From NCBI GenBank assembly GCA_000469685.2, contig LS997564.1, positions 1,588,001 through 1,652,000 on the forward strand: DNA of 64,000 bases, read 5' to 3'. The notes under the pieces are model-generated. The model searched no databases and was not told the DNA's origin. It saw only the letters and a list, made by a program, of their open reading frames with translations. A program made the translations under genes and the position numbers. This document shows, piece after piece, positions 45,066-58,400 of this stretch; the stretch's first letter is position 1; each line of letters opens with the position of its first letter. The stretch is from Haemonchus contortus. Taxonomy: Eukaryota; Nematoda; Chromadorea; Rhabditida; Trichostrongylidae.

Positions 45066-46035
45066 CCATAAGTCTATTCAATGAATACTTTGTGGGGGCT
45101 GATTGTGACCATTTGCAACGGAGCCTGAAAATGGATTACCTGACGAATTTGTTGAATAGACTTTTTGTCTCGAGAAACAATCCCAGAAGTACCGTATGCT
45201 AAAATCAGCTGTTTGCGACGGCTGTCATGGCTTAAACTCCTAGTTTGCTTGCTTGTTCCTTCGCCCATATACTCGACTAGCATCCATACTCCACGATCCT
45301 ATAATCAGCGTAGCCCAATGAAGCTTCGCCTGCAGACTCGGACAATCCCGATAGTGGTTGTTGATCGGTCATGAAGCTTACCATTGGTAACGATCATAGA
45401 CTCCGAGGTGAAAAAACCGGGCTGTGAAGATGTTCGAGATCGTAAACTGCAGCTATGGAAATCTTAAATTGAGAAAATAAATTTCAAACAGTTTCTAATT
45501 CCTTTTCTTTATACGCCATTGATATTTTCGGCTGTCTGAGCAGCATTTTTGTTTCGATTATATCAGGAACAGTAGAACAAGTCGGAAATAATTGTTTCAA
45601 ACGATTTGCAGTGCCATTTTTGGTAATTTGCTATGACTATACGAAACTTCGTGTCTGCAGAATCTCTAGTAAACGAACAGGGTATACAAGTTGCAATATA
45701 TAGTTCGGCATTGCTTATGATTGTTATGTAAAGTCAAAAAGGAAAATAAAAGCACTTTGAGTACCCACGTATCTGACCACGACCGAACTCCCATCTAGAA
45801 CCCTTGACTAAACTGAAGTTTTTTTATAATAAACCTAGTATCGATAATGGTGCTGGAGTGATTTGTGTAGATGGTCTTTTATTGAACCACATTCATCGAA
45901 AAGGATTGAAATTCGCAACAACCTTCGCTTTTTTGCCACATCGATACAGAGTGATCATGCGTTATCATGTTCAAGGATAACCAATGATCAGAGCATCGTG
46001 TTGGGAAGTCCCATTCCTTTCTCGGGTCGCCCAAA
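45066..46035. other. Intergenic
   Basis: Holds a possible poly(A) signal at 45477-45482. No gene is supported. Confidence 0.4.
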
Positions 46036-46037
46036 TA

Positions 46038-47297
46038 TTAGGTTGAGTCATAAGTCCTCGGACAAATTGGCAACGAAAATATTTATCTTACAATTTTTAA
46101 ACGACAATAGCGAATCATTTGAAATATGCCCCATTGGCACCGATGGTCTTCTGCCAATGCTTGGGCAGATCGTAGATGTCCTCGCTTTAGAACGCTGGGA
46201 GCTGGCCCTTGGAGAAGTGCACCAGTGCCATTTTGATGTCGTCGCGGGTTTGAAAGTCCTGACCATCCAGATGACGTTGAAGATGGGGAAAAAGGTGGTA
46301 ATACGAGGGATTCAGATCTGAGGAACATGGTTGGCGTGGTAAAGTTGTCCTGCCGAAATTCGTCAGTTCAGTTTTGGTCGTTCTTGCAATGTGAGGGCGA
46401 GCGTTGTCGTGCTGAAAGTAAACTTTGTGCTGCTGTGGACGTTTAGCTTCGGGATTCGCCTTCAAATTTCTCAGTTGCGTAATGTAGACGTGTGCGGTCA
46501 CTGTGCATCCTTCGTCTAGCAGCTCCCATTATTCGACACGGAGAGCGCTCCACCAGAATCAGAGCACAACCTCCTTGGCGTGTACGTTGGGTTTGGGGGA
46601 GTCTTCTGCATGCGCACCTTTGTCAATCCATTGAGCACGCCGGTGAACGTTAGAGTAGAGGTTCGTCTACGCACCCCTTGTGACTAGGTACTCGAGCCAC
46701 GTGTGGTGCCCTCGAGCGTGAGGAGAGAAAGTGCCACGTCGTCGCGGCGGTCTATGTCATACTGCTTCAAAGCATGAGGCATCTATGGACCGAGCTTTCG
46801 CCCTTGTCGAATGACTTCAATTCACGAAGAACTGTGGATTGACTCCTCAAGGGTGGCTGCCAGTTCACGAGTAGTTTGATACGGATCGGCTCCCACCTGG
46901 CTCCGCAGCACTTTCAAATCCAACTTCAGTGAGTGTCCCGGACGGTCTCCATTTTCGACGGAATAGTCGCCCGATGCGAACTTCTAGTGCCACTTGTAAA
47001 TTGTACACCTCCTGCTTGTGAACGTCCTTCATACCTCTACCGATTGCCGCGGGTTCATGACCCGATAAAAAAATAAATATGATGGTGTTGCGGATGTGGA
47101 GTTGCGACGGCTTGAAATCATGAGGCACAGTTACTGGAAAGGAAACAGTTAGATGCCTTTTCTAGTATGCTTTGAAAGAGCTTTCCATACTCTATCTAAC
47201 AATGCCTCGCACGTTCATTTTCGTCACCTCTTTCCCGAGTTATGGTCGCTAGAAGTCATCACTATCACATTGTCCGAGGACTTATGACTCAACCTAA
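46038..47297 (-). mobile_element. Mariner element, irritans-like, with intact 28-bp ends
   Basis: A 1260-bp element with perfect 28-bp terminal inverted repeats beginning TTAGGTTGAGTCATAAGTCC, flanked by TA at 46036-46037 and 47298-47299. The end sequence resembles irritans-subfamily mariners (the group of Himar1). The transposase remnant runs on the minus strand and is badly decayed, so only the ends remain intact. Confidence 0.92.
46187..47128 (-). pseudogene. Decayed mariner transposase with a missing catalytic Asp
   Basis: The N-terminal part near 47128-46990 retains the helix-turn-helix region (QLHIRNTIIFIFLSG). The middle has several stops and frameshifts. The C-terminal frame 46501-46187 keeps HDNARPHIARTTKTEL with the second catalytic Asp. 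At the third catalytic position the usual SPDLAPSDYHLF motif reads SSDLNPSYYHLF, with TAT in place of an Asp codon. The spacing is that of DD34D mariners. The loss of the third Asp would abolish catalysis even without the stops. Confidence 0.88.
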
Positions 47298-47299
47298 TA

Positions 47300-49456
47300 C
47301 AATCCTTCAGTTTTTTTTCTCCTGGTTTACTTTTCTCTCTAGAACTTTCAGGGTTTTATTAATGATAAAAGTGTAGATACATAATTACTCAGCCGTGGAA
47401 GATCGACCTGAGGAAGCCGGAAGGAAAAAAAAACGGTCGAGATACCAAAACTTTAAAGAGCTCCAGAATTGCACCTCATGGAGAGAACTATGTACAAAAA
47501 AAACTGGAAAAATAGCAATGATAAGCAGGGAAACTAGCCCGATATTGGTCATACTTCACTTCAGATTGTTGTTTGTGGATAAAGTGGTGGAACCAAGAAT
47601 CATGAAATCTGAAGGTGGAAATCCGTTGCCAACCAGTAAGTTCGCAAAACTAAATTTGCTTTGAATTTATTCGCCTGGCTTTGTCAACCATGCAAAGGGT
47701 TGACAGAGGTAGAGGTTGATGTGAGCAAGGGGATGAAATCCTTTGAAACTACAGCAGGTCAGTTTATCATCTTATTCAGATCACTTCATTAGAACATATT
47801 TATAGGATTAGGGATTCAGGAGTGAACTTGCATAGGCTTGGTTCCTTGCATGCTGCCAATAACGTCTGGAAATTAATCTTCCCATTGTTGCCGGTCTTGT
47901 GCAATTGCTGCTCTTGCCATGGAAACGTACAGAACTCTGTAGTCACTGTCAGATGTTCGTTTCCATGTTTCCCTGACGGCTCCTGCTCACTTGATTCTTT
48001 GCGGCGTGGGGCAGAAAGGCTAAAAAACGTTAACCGCTCCCCTTCATGTCTTATAACATTCGGCTTTCTGATTAAGAAATAGCCAAAAACCTGATTACGA
48101 CGAGAACTGGTTGGTATGAGAGCCACCAAATAAGGTATTTAGTATATAGTACATGACTGACTTCTGAAGGGCTTGGAACTTAATGCCCCACCTCTCGCTC
48201 CTGATTAATCCCTCGTATTTTCATCCGCTCTCGAAGGGTCTGTCAACTTAACAGAGGGATTTCGAAGCTAGCTTGTCATCAGTTTTGCTCTTACATACTG
48301 TTTTTATTCGTAGGCCCTAACCTCCTTTCATTCTTATTTTTCCTTCTTTTGCACGTTTCCCACATGCGATGTTTTCGTCGGCCAGCACCACAGCAACTGA
48401 GAAGACGCCAAGCATATTCGTTTTTAGCTTAGAAGTGTTATACGTGTGTATCTTACTTTCAAATGAGATTTTACACTGGGCTAGATATGATCCCCTTCAG
48501 GAACGAGTACCCCTAAAGGTGATTTCCAGATTGAGTGAAGTTTAAAATAAACACCAGTGTAAACATCCGGCTCTATCTGCGTGTTTTTACCCCGGATTAA
48601 GATCTGCAATTTTTCGCAATTAATCTTCTTCTTCCCTTTAGCGTCACCCCACCAGGGAGCTCGATGTTCGTGTAGGGTTTCGCCACTTTCTCATCTTTTT
48701 TTTTTTCACCGGTTTCATTTCCACCTCCTTGAAATACTGGGAGGATGAGTAGTTATGCGGATAGGGCTCCTATCAATACACAGCTAACTAGGTAACTATA
48801 CGACTCCCACAGTTTCGTTCATAAATCGAATTAATCATTTCTTATGGAATCCATTTCCCTCGAAGTCTTGCAAGTTTTCTGCAGCTGGCTGGATCTTTGG
48901 CGCTTCTACAACCCCAAGTGAAGGGAATGGCCCAGGGAACATTGTCGTGCGATAAGTTGCGAGTTTCTGAACATAGATTTTGCTAAAATGAAACAAATTT
49001 TGTGGCCCTCAAGCTTTGAGACTTGTGGCAACCAGCAGTAGTTTCAGCTATGACGCATAACCTAGGTTACAGTATAAGGGAGTCGGGTCCTATGCCAGGT
49101 TGAGAAATATCCTTTCCTCAGAAGAAATTGATCCGCCCTCTTTGCAGTCGGTGGAGGCGAGAAAACTAACGATCGGTTTCTGATGGTTAATCTGATTGAA
49201 TTTGAGTAGACGAAGTAGGTTTTCGAACAATCTCAATTGACCTGGAGAAGTCGCTTTGCTGTGATGATTACGAGGATGAATTCTTCCTCAGATTCGTTCA
49301 GACACACATGCATGTCAAATGGATTCTCCTTGATAAGCCGCTGCTAATTCAGCCAACAAAACAAGGTTCAATGATATCTGGGATTATTTAAGGCAGCTTT
49401 CCGGGAAAGGTTCATTTATTGTCAGTTATGATCTCGTGAAGTACAATCAAATCGAA
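47300..49456. other. Intergenic region upstream of the ABCG gene
   Basis: Overlapping open frames at 47800-48129 (-) and 47822-48082 (+) are unassigned. The promoter of the ABCG gene is expected near the right end, but no TATA box or trans-splice site was identified with confidence. Confidence 0.4.
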
Positions 49457-52400
49457 ATGGAGGACGAGTCATTTACTGGTTAGTTTGCTCGATGCCGCAT
49501 GGAGATAGAATTCTAAGTGGAATCTTAAAATTCAGATATAACAACTACAAAATCTCTCGCCAGCTTTACCATCAGTACTGACAATGAGACAAGCGAGCGC
49601 CTGAAGAAGCAAAAAGAAGTGAGTGTTGATTTCGTTCCACACATATTCATTTCGATAGTGCATCTGGTACTATAACAGCAAGTTCTTTTCAGAGTCTCGC
49701 TTCTAAGCAGAACTCAAGAGCCAGGGTGCCGTCATGGTATGCCTCGGATGTTAAGGAACAGAACGAAGAGAAAGCCGTACAGACGAGTACACCGAAAGTA
49801 CGTTCGTTGGATGTACAGTATTGTTGGAAAGGTGCCAGAGAATTTTCGGGAATGCTGTGGTCATGATGCTGTAATGATATTGAAATTCTGGCGCATTGCC
49901 AAGTATAAATTTATTCATTTTGATCAGCAGTGGGGTGTAGGTGATGGTGGTGTCTCTCGACACCAAAAGATTCCTCCAGATGCGCGAAAGACGCGCTGTG
50001 AGGCAAAGACTGGAATCAGTGGCGAATAGATTACTCTATGGATCTGTCTCTGCGAACGGTAGCATAATGGATTTAGGAAGCTTCCTCTCCTTATGCTCGT
50101 CGTTATAAGGATTATACAGTGAGCTACATATTTATGACTCACAGTGATGGCGGCAAAGTGGCTTGAACGGCAGAGGATCGTTTGTGACTATCTTTATAGC
50201 TGAGATTTCCTTTGCCAACATCGTTTGATACCGCAGTTCTGAACACCACAACAACTCTAACCCACAACAAGTAGGTTGCTGTACCGCAGAACGCGTGGTG
50301 GTACTTCTCCTCGAAACCCCGCGGCAATTGTTCCGCGGCGGTTACCGTGCAATTCAAACCATTCCCTTAATAGTGTGCGAGCAGGTCCAGGTTGACAGGC
50401 CAGCTGATGGAGAAACCAGTCACAAGAATATGTCTAAAGTCTCAAAGAGTATCAGTGATAAAGCTAGGACGTCACCCGGAAGGGGCGCACAGGACCCGCG
50501 CCCGAGTTCTGTGGACAGTATGCGAGGGCTATCGGGAGTGAACGAGTTCGGCCAAAGAAGTTGATTCGATTAGGGACTCTAAGTGTGGGATCGCTTACTG
50601 TGAACTCCCGGAAGATCGCTGATCTTATGAAGCGCAGGAACATCCAAGTCCTATGCCTTTAGGAGACCCGTGGAAGGGAGCAAAGGCCAGAGAAATTGCA
50701 AAGGGTATCAAACTCTTCTACAGCGGAGAAGACACCAAAAGCATTGTTGTGGCTATAGTAGTGATAGAGTCCCTGCAAGACGTCGTCTCCGCCGTCAACG
50801 GGTCCGGAATCTCCTCCCCGAAAGCGGCGTCGCGCCCGCCGCATATCGCAGGATTGCGATAGAAGATTGGAGTGGAAAACTTGTGAGGTAAATAGTCCTT
50901 TGATTATTTGAATTGGCTGGCCGCTCTCTTCCATTCCCAAGCGGTCTTGATCGTCGCTAATAGAGGAGGAGTCATTCCAAACAATCAAGTCTAATAAACA
51001 TAAAACAAAAAAGAAAGGGGCAAAAAAACGATCAAATCTAATAGAAAAGAGAAACATCAACGAGAAATATTGCGTCCTATCGATTGGTGCGGGGGCGGGA
51101 TGAGTACGGTAGTTGCAATGACATTTGCCGCATGCCGCCAGGGAGATTGCCGCAATTGGGGAGAAGTTCCGTTACCCGCCGTCAACAGGATCAGTAGTCG
51201 AAACATGGCGGTGAGGATAGACGCAACGGAGAGGTTCTGGTTAACAATATCAGTGTACGCACCTCAAGCAGGCTGCCCGCCTACGAAAAGGATGAGTTCT
51301 ACCTGAGCCTTGACGAGCCTATCCGATCAGTTCCGGAGGGGTACTACCTCACCACAGTAGGTGATTTGAATGGGCACGTCGGCAGTGAAGGGAGGGGACT
51401 GGAAAGGGTACATGGAGGTAGAGGTGTAGGAGTCAGGGGCAAAGAAGGAGAGAGGGTCCTTGCCCTTGCCATAGCCCATGACTTTGAGTCTGCAGCACCT
51501 TTTCCGCGAGAAGGAAGTCTCAGAAGGTAACCTACAGCAGTGGAGGTAAAGAAGCGGAAATAGATCATGTGCTAGTAAGAAGATCGTCCCTCAAAACTGT
51601 AAAGGAAATCAAGGTACTGTCCGGAGAAGATATGGCTCCAGAGCACAGGCCTCTTCTAGCAAACATAGCCATCGATCTTCTTAAGAAATCGAGGACAAGA
51701 TCAGAACGGAGGATCCGGTGTCGGAAGTTGCACCAATTCGAAAGAGAACACTTTGAACGAAGGTACTAGAAGCTGGACTTTCAAATCCCGAAGGGCCAAT
51801 CCAGCAGACTTGGAGCAACGCTGTGAAGGTCATCCTGCGATGTGCAAAAGAAACGCTGGAGGAAACTCGAGTGGTTTCCGAGGGGACAAGGAAGCATGGT
51901 TCTGGAATGATGAAGTCCAACGAGTTGTAAGGCAGAAGAAATCGGCTTACAAGCGCTGGCGAAGGACACGAGCTCCAGAGGACCTAGCTGCCTACATAAC
52001 TTCGAAGAACAGGAAATCGACGCCTTGTATGAGAAACTCGACAGTCGAGGAGAGGAGAAGTTCGTCTTCTGCCTGAGGAAAGCGCGTCACCGCGCCATTC
52101 AGGACATCGGAGTAGTGAAGTCCGTCAGGAACAGCGAGGGTGCAATCGTGGGGAAGCCTAGCGAGGTCACGCGTAAGTGGAAGGAACACTTCGACAGGCT
52201 TCTTAACGAGGAATCCACCCGTAAGAACAGCCCCCAATTATAGGCAACGGCTGGCCCCATCAATCTCTGGACAGAGAAGGAGGTGCGTAGAGCAATGGGA
52301 AAGATGAAGGTTGCGAAGGTAACTGGTCCGGATGGAGTACCAATCGAGGCATGGAAAGCGCCCAAAGAGCACGGGATAAAGTGGCTAACCTGATTCCTGA

Positions 52401-55400
52401 ACACTGTCACCGCTAAAGGAAGAGTCACAGATGCGTGGAGGAGGAGTACTATCGTTCCAATCTTCAAGCAGAAGGGGGACGCGATGAAGTGTTCCAACTA
52501 CCGGGGGATCAGGTTGACTGCTTACACGATGAAACTGTACAAGCGGCTGGTTGACACAAGACTGAGAGAATTGGTCCCAACCTCACAGGAGCGATTCGGC
52601 TTCATGCATGAGAGGTCTACAACGGACGCCATTTTCATAGCTAGACAAGTTATGGAGAAGTATCAAGAAAAGCGTAGCCCTTGCTACCTAGCCCTCTTCA
52701 ACCTGGAGAAGGCTTTCGACCGTCTCCCGCGACAAGTCCTCTGGAAAGCGCTCCGACGGAAGGTTCCAGAACAACTGATCTCTCTAGTGAAGGACATGTA
52801 CGATCGCTCGACCACAACAATGCGCACCCCACACGGCCAATTCGGAGCAACAGATGTCACGATTGGAGTACAGCAAGGATCAGCTCTGAGAGCTCTGAGC
52901 CCGTTCTTCTTCCTGTTCACGGTGGACCTCATCACAGAAGAACTCATGGATGGTCCACTGAAAGCCATCCTCTACGCTGATGACATCGCTCTGATAGCGG
53001 AGAGCAAGAAAGAACACCAGGACAGACTCCAAAATTGCAGAGGGTATTGGCGGAGAGTGACGTGAAGCTGACGTGAAGAGGACCAAGTTCCTCAGCTCTA
53101 AGGAGAGCACGGAGCCAATCGTCGACGATCGCGGGGAAGTCATCGAGAAGGCCCAGGACTTCCGCTACCTGGCGAGTGATCTAGCCGCTGATGGTAGCTT
53201 GGACCAGGCCGTAAAATCCCGAATAAATGCGGCATGGATGAAGTGGAGGGAGTCCACCGGTATCCGTCGGTGCCCCAGGACCCTTGAAGGAAAGGTATAT
53301 CGGACAGTGGGAAAGCCCACGATGCTCTACGGCAGCGAGTGTTGGCCCGTGAGTAAATACCATGAAGGACAGCTCCACTCCGCTGAAATGAGAATGCTCA
53401 GATGGGCCTGCGGCTGGACGCGGCTGGATCGGATCAGAAATGAAGACGTCAGGACGGCTATGCAAACAGCCTCAGTGATCTGAAGATGAGAGAGCAGCGC
53501 CTGCGATGGATCAGGCATGTGCTACAGACCACAGAGCCATCCGATAAGGGAAGCAATGGAGTTCGAGGCTCAAGGTAAGCGACCACGAGGAGCTCCAAAG
53601 AAGAGATGGCGGGTCTTGATCAAAGAGGACCTCCCGAAGCCAAGGTGACGGCAGAAGGTGCCGTAGATAGAACGAAATGGAGACGGCTGGCGAGAACAGC
53701 GAACCCTACGACAGCGCGGGATTAACGCTAGGAAGAAGAAAAAGAAGAATAGCGTGCGACTACGCGCGATCGAGTGCGGCGAGCGCAACGCATTTTTTGG
53801 GGAGAAGGTACTCAACCTCTGCAGAACAGAGCTTATGGAAGTTATGATGACCTGATCCACTACGGTACAAATCTAGATTACCTGCTATGAAGCGATAGAG
53901 ATTTCTGCAAGGTATACGACCATGTTATGATCCTTGCAGGCTTACCTTAACTTTCATTATTATCACACATACCTAACTTTTGAATCTTCTCTTTACTGTT
54001 GGTGGCAGGTTTCCATAGCAGTTTCCTTTCATGCTCCTAGAACGTTTTGCACGATAGACAGGTTTACTAAGCGAGAAACCTACGCGCCAAATTACTGTTA
54101 TATATACAAGAAGGTAAGGATTGCGCTGCTATCTTTAGTAATGTGTTGGGTATGAACGCCAACCCGAGTAATCCATTTATTCATTGCGCAACCGACTACA
54201 GAAGCGACTACAGAATCTTCATGAAAAACTGAAGCGATGAAGCGTCTATGGTAGATTTAGCTGGAATGTTCCAAGGTGTGGGCTCGACCAGTCCCCCTCA
54301 GTGCCCTCTTGGCGCTCCTTCCACTAAGCATATTCGTTCTTCTCTGCTCGGATTCCCGGAATTACCAACTAGAAGCGATCTGTACCTTAGTTCATTTCCC
54401 CGTTTTGGTCAATTCGGTTACCAGAACCAACGTAGCTCATACCTTACTGATTCGCAGAATTGGAGCTGTATTTGGCGAAATTGAAGCTCCTGGATGGGGT
54501 TTATGCTATGGGCTGTGTCTCTTACTAGCTCAGGGTGCAGCATCACTCGAATTATTTAGGTGAGTACGTTTAAACTGCAAAATGAGTCGAGGGGAAATTT
54601 TAGTGACCGTACAGTACACTTCCATACCTCTTACGCCTATCGCCATAATGTGTAGCCGGGATTTAATAACTATGTAGTTACCCGAAGTAAACACTGCCAT
54701 ATTTTTTATGTGAAGTGTAAGAATCAAATTCACTTTCAGACACCTACTGCTCCGAGAACGCCGAAACCCAGTATTCGCTTGCGCAGCGGGAATGAGAAAA
54801 ACGTAGAGCATAGCGAAGAAAGTAGCGAAACCAATGTATCACCGGTATGCCAGATCTTCCTTTCAAGAAAACGTTTTATTCGGCAACATTTCTATACGTT
54901 TGGTGGAGAGGGAAGAGTGAAGGGAGGCTCCTTTAGTGCTGGAAGGTCACCCCTTCTCCTCTTCTTAAAAGTAATACAGGGCGCGTTTGTGGGAGGCAGG
55001 AATGATGGGAATGTTGTTTCTCGTCACTTCTGTGGAAAAGAAAACTGGAATAACACCGTCATGCTATTTCCCAGTGATTGTTTCAGCGCTACTCTTGAGG
55101 CGACCTGAATCTCGAATTGGCACCTAGAAACTGAAGAACTGGTGGGCAGGATACACGATACTGTGATGACCGTTAGACCAGAGCGGTCAACCGACTGGAT
55201 CCTCCGGGAAATCGAGCGAACATCAGGACAGGCGAAGGTCAAATCTTTTTCTGAAAGCTACGACATAAAGGAATGCCATGCTTTCTGTTCTTCGAGTGGA
55301 AACATCCACTGGACTGCTGTGGTCCACGACAGGGGAGAATGGAGACGTCACTCCGTTCAATAGAATCGATGGCCTGTAGGGCTACATAAGGTGCAGGTAA

Positions 55401-58400
55401 GTTGTAAGGACTGGTAAACGAAGATGAACAGTTCCCTCAATCGGACAAAAGAGTGAGCCATTATTCAAGAGGAGTGTTTTCTCCTCTATTGCTGGCGAAT
55501 CTGGTAATTTGTTTCACTGTTAAGGCAGTCTTCTCATGACCACTCATGGTCACTGTTCGAAGAAATCCGATATCGGTACAATGGTGCCACTTGTCCCATA
55601 CCCAGTGAAAAATAGGTCCTGTCCCACGCACCACCACGGGGCATCTCTCTAACTCATCCTCTCATAAACGCGTCGCTCACCATACCTGCAATTCTCTCAG
55701 AGCCTTAGCCGTCAAAATATTTACAGATCGTCGATTCTCCACCTAAGTCAAGTCTCTGGTCCCGTTGGGGTGGCGGTTCAAGTGCAAATCCGAAATGGAA
55801 GGGAAGCAATGGGAGTATTCCAATGGTACGCACAACCTCTGTCGCACTTTCTCCATTCTTTTGCGACTGGTAATGGATTTTCACAGACTCCAACACTCTC
55901 GGACGGCATAGGATTCAAAGACACAAAATACAAGGTATGTTTTTGCTTTGACGTAGTACTAGTAGAGTGGGATATCTAAATCCTAACATACTTTTTCTCA
56001 GCCAAAAGATAGTTCACAAGAACCAAAGCGAGTAATATGGCGTGATATCTATGCAGAAGTTATTCCAAATACATCCTGCTTTCACTCGCAGCGCGGAGAC
56101 GCTCATGAAGCAAAAGTGGTGCTGAATCAAGGTGGGCCTCATAGCTCCCGGTTTTCTATCATCTCATGAACTTCTATTTTCCCAGGGGATTAAGGTCCAG
56201 TTGCAAACGTGCACTCGATGCTACCGTGTGAGGTGCCATAAGTTTAGTAGACCTAGGTAATTGTAGGGTCATCCTGGAAGGCGTTCGCTGAAACTTGGGA
56301 AGGCTCCCTGTGTGTGAATCGCATTTGATTTGCCTAATGCTGCCTTTCCTTCATTTGAGCCAATGTTTTTAGTATCTGGATACGCTGATCCGGGACAGCT
56401 GACCTACATAATGGGAACAAGGTGAGGTCACTGATAATCCTCTTGAATTTACTTATTACAATCTTATTCGCACAATTACTTGTTCATCATTTCGAAGGTA
56501 CGCAATTCGAAAGTTCTGCTTGATAAGTTGTATCGATAATTGATTGCAGCGGCTCTGGCAAGACAACCCTTTTAAACATCTTGACACAAAAACGCGATGA
56601 CAGTCTCAGAGTCTACGGCGATATTGCGATCAATGAGTAAGTCATCAGTATCAATTTCAGTCTAGTTGATTTTTCAAGTATCTAAATTACAACAGTGCCG
56701 AGCAACTTCCTTTTTCTTCTCGTGTTCCCTTCTCTGACATACTGAACGCTTCTATACAAATGAGCCACCGATCTCGTACAAAGCCGATGAGTCTGACGCC
56801 GATTAGGGAGGGGAGAAAGCCCTTCTCCCTATGCCCTATTTGTGGAGCGCCTAGGAGTTCCGCCAACCAAACTAGTTCAATGAACTTCTTTCATGGAGCT
56901 GGTGCTAATATCCTGCTAGGAGCTTTGATTACCCCTCCATAGGGATTTGAAAGCTTATCTTTCTTTAAATTCAGAGTGTATGCCATATTTCAGCTGCTTG
57001 CTTGAAGCTGGTGATATGAAAAAGATCAGTGCATACGTACAGCACGAGGATTTGTTTATCACCAACGTCACTGTGCAAGAGCATTTGATGTTTGCAGTAA
57101 GTCCCCTACAAAACCCCATTTATCTCAAAATTGCTCCGAGCCGACTTTGAAGAACATGGCCAAAATCCAAATCAGTCCATGGCTCGTGATTGACTCTCAC
57201 CCGAGCATTTGAAGAAGGTCATGGGGGAAGTTGGTTCGAGCGTTCTCATTGGTTCCATGAAAGGTTGATACAGTACTTTGGGAAGGTTATTCGCAAATAA
57301 AATGTGATAAGGAAGGGAAAGGTAGCCTACGAATTGCCGGCAGGCACGAAATTGTTTAAAAATACAGATGGGTCTCCGTTACTTCTTTTCTGGTAGCCCT
57401 TCAGATATGCGAGTACCAACTTCGAATAGCTCAGTCTTTCAAGACCTTTGCAAGCCGATAAGCTCATTTGAAATGGAACAGAATAAAGCTAACAAGTAAT
57501 GGATGAAGTAATAACAACTCATCCATATTCTCTCAAATTGTAGGCTCGACTTCGTGCTCATGCAAAAAAGACGGATGATGAGCGCAAGGAAATTGTTGAA
57601 GGCGTTATTCAGGCGGTAGGTTACCAAAATTGCTCGACAAACCACACCAGTTGGAAGTGAGGAAACCGTGAGTAGGGGCGTGGGGCAGTAGGATCGAAAC
57701 TGCCCCGCTGCGGCAAGAGAAACGCCGTGCGCGGAGGAATGCAAGAGTGCAGCAGCAAGTAAGAAATACAGGGATAAAAGAACTAACATTAGAACCATGC
57801 CAAAAATAATATATAGCATATCGATTGAGCTGTTTAAAGAACGCTAGAACTGTAATAGCGGGGCGAATGGTCCGCTACTGCCGCGCGCGGCGAATCGATT
57901 ACACAAAACCAATCCTACTGCCCGTCTCTCCATTAGTAGCAGTATGTCGGCGGATTTAGAATATTTCTGTTATCTTCAATAACAGAAACACCTTATAAAT
58001 TGGGGGAGTTTCCCGAACCTACACTTTTCCTTTGTCCGCAATATGGCTAGGCTTATGACTCTCGAGTTATTCTATTTCATGATTTTTTTTTCGATTTGGG
58101 TAACTTTACTAATATTTTATCATTCTAGATGAATTTGGGCAATTGTCGCAACACTAAAATCGGAGGTGCACTACAAAAAAATTTGTCGGGAGGAGAACGC
58201 AAGCGCTTAGCTTTCGCTACAGAGGTGGGACCGAAATAGCTCTATCATGATTTTAGTCATGGACGCGTTTCCAGATTCTGGCGGATCCATCAATTCTGTT
58301 CTGTGACGAACCAACTTCTGGTCTGGACTCAGCCATGGCTTTGCGGGTAATTTTCAGAATTTGCATAATAAGAGGCTATATGTATTTCGTTGATGCCACG

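Larger units (their letters stand above)
50460..53760 (+). mobile_element. RTE-like LINE, decayed, in an ABCG intron
   Basis: A GC-richer block encodes, in broken frames, an apurinic-type endonuclease (segments MAVRIDATERFWLTISVYAP and YYLTTVGDLNGHVGSE), a reverse transcriptase and a C-terminal region ending DRTKWRRLARTANP. It finishes in an AAG-rich tail at 53732-53748, as RTE elements end in short simple repeats. The 5' limit is approximate. The element lies in the same orientation as the ABCG gene, and a 378-bp MITE is inserted in its endonuclease part. No target duplication was found. Confidence 0.82.

Noticed and set aside
52681..53143. Additional long frames over the reverse transcriptase on both strands
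   Set aside because: They are shadows of the RT frame; the GC-richer element keeps alternative frames open.
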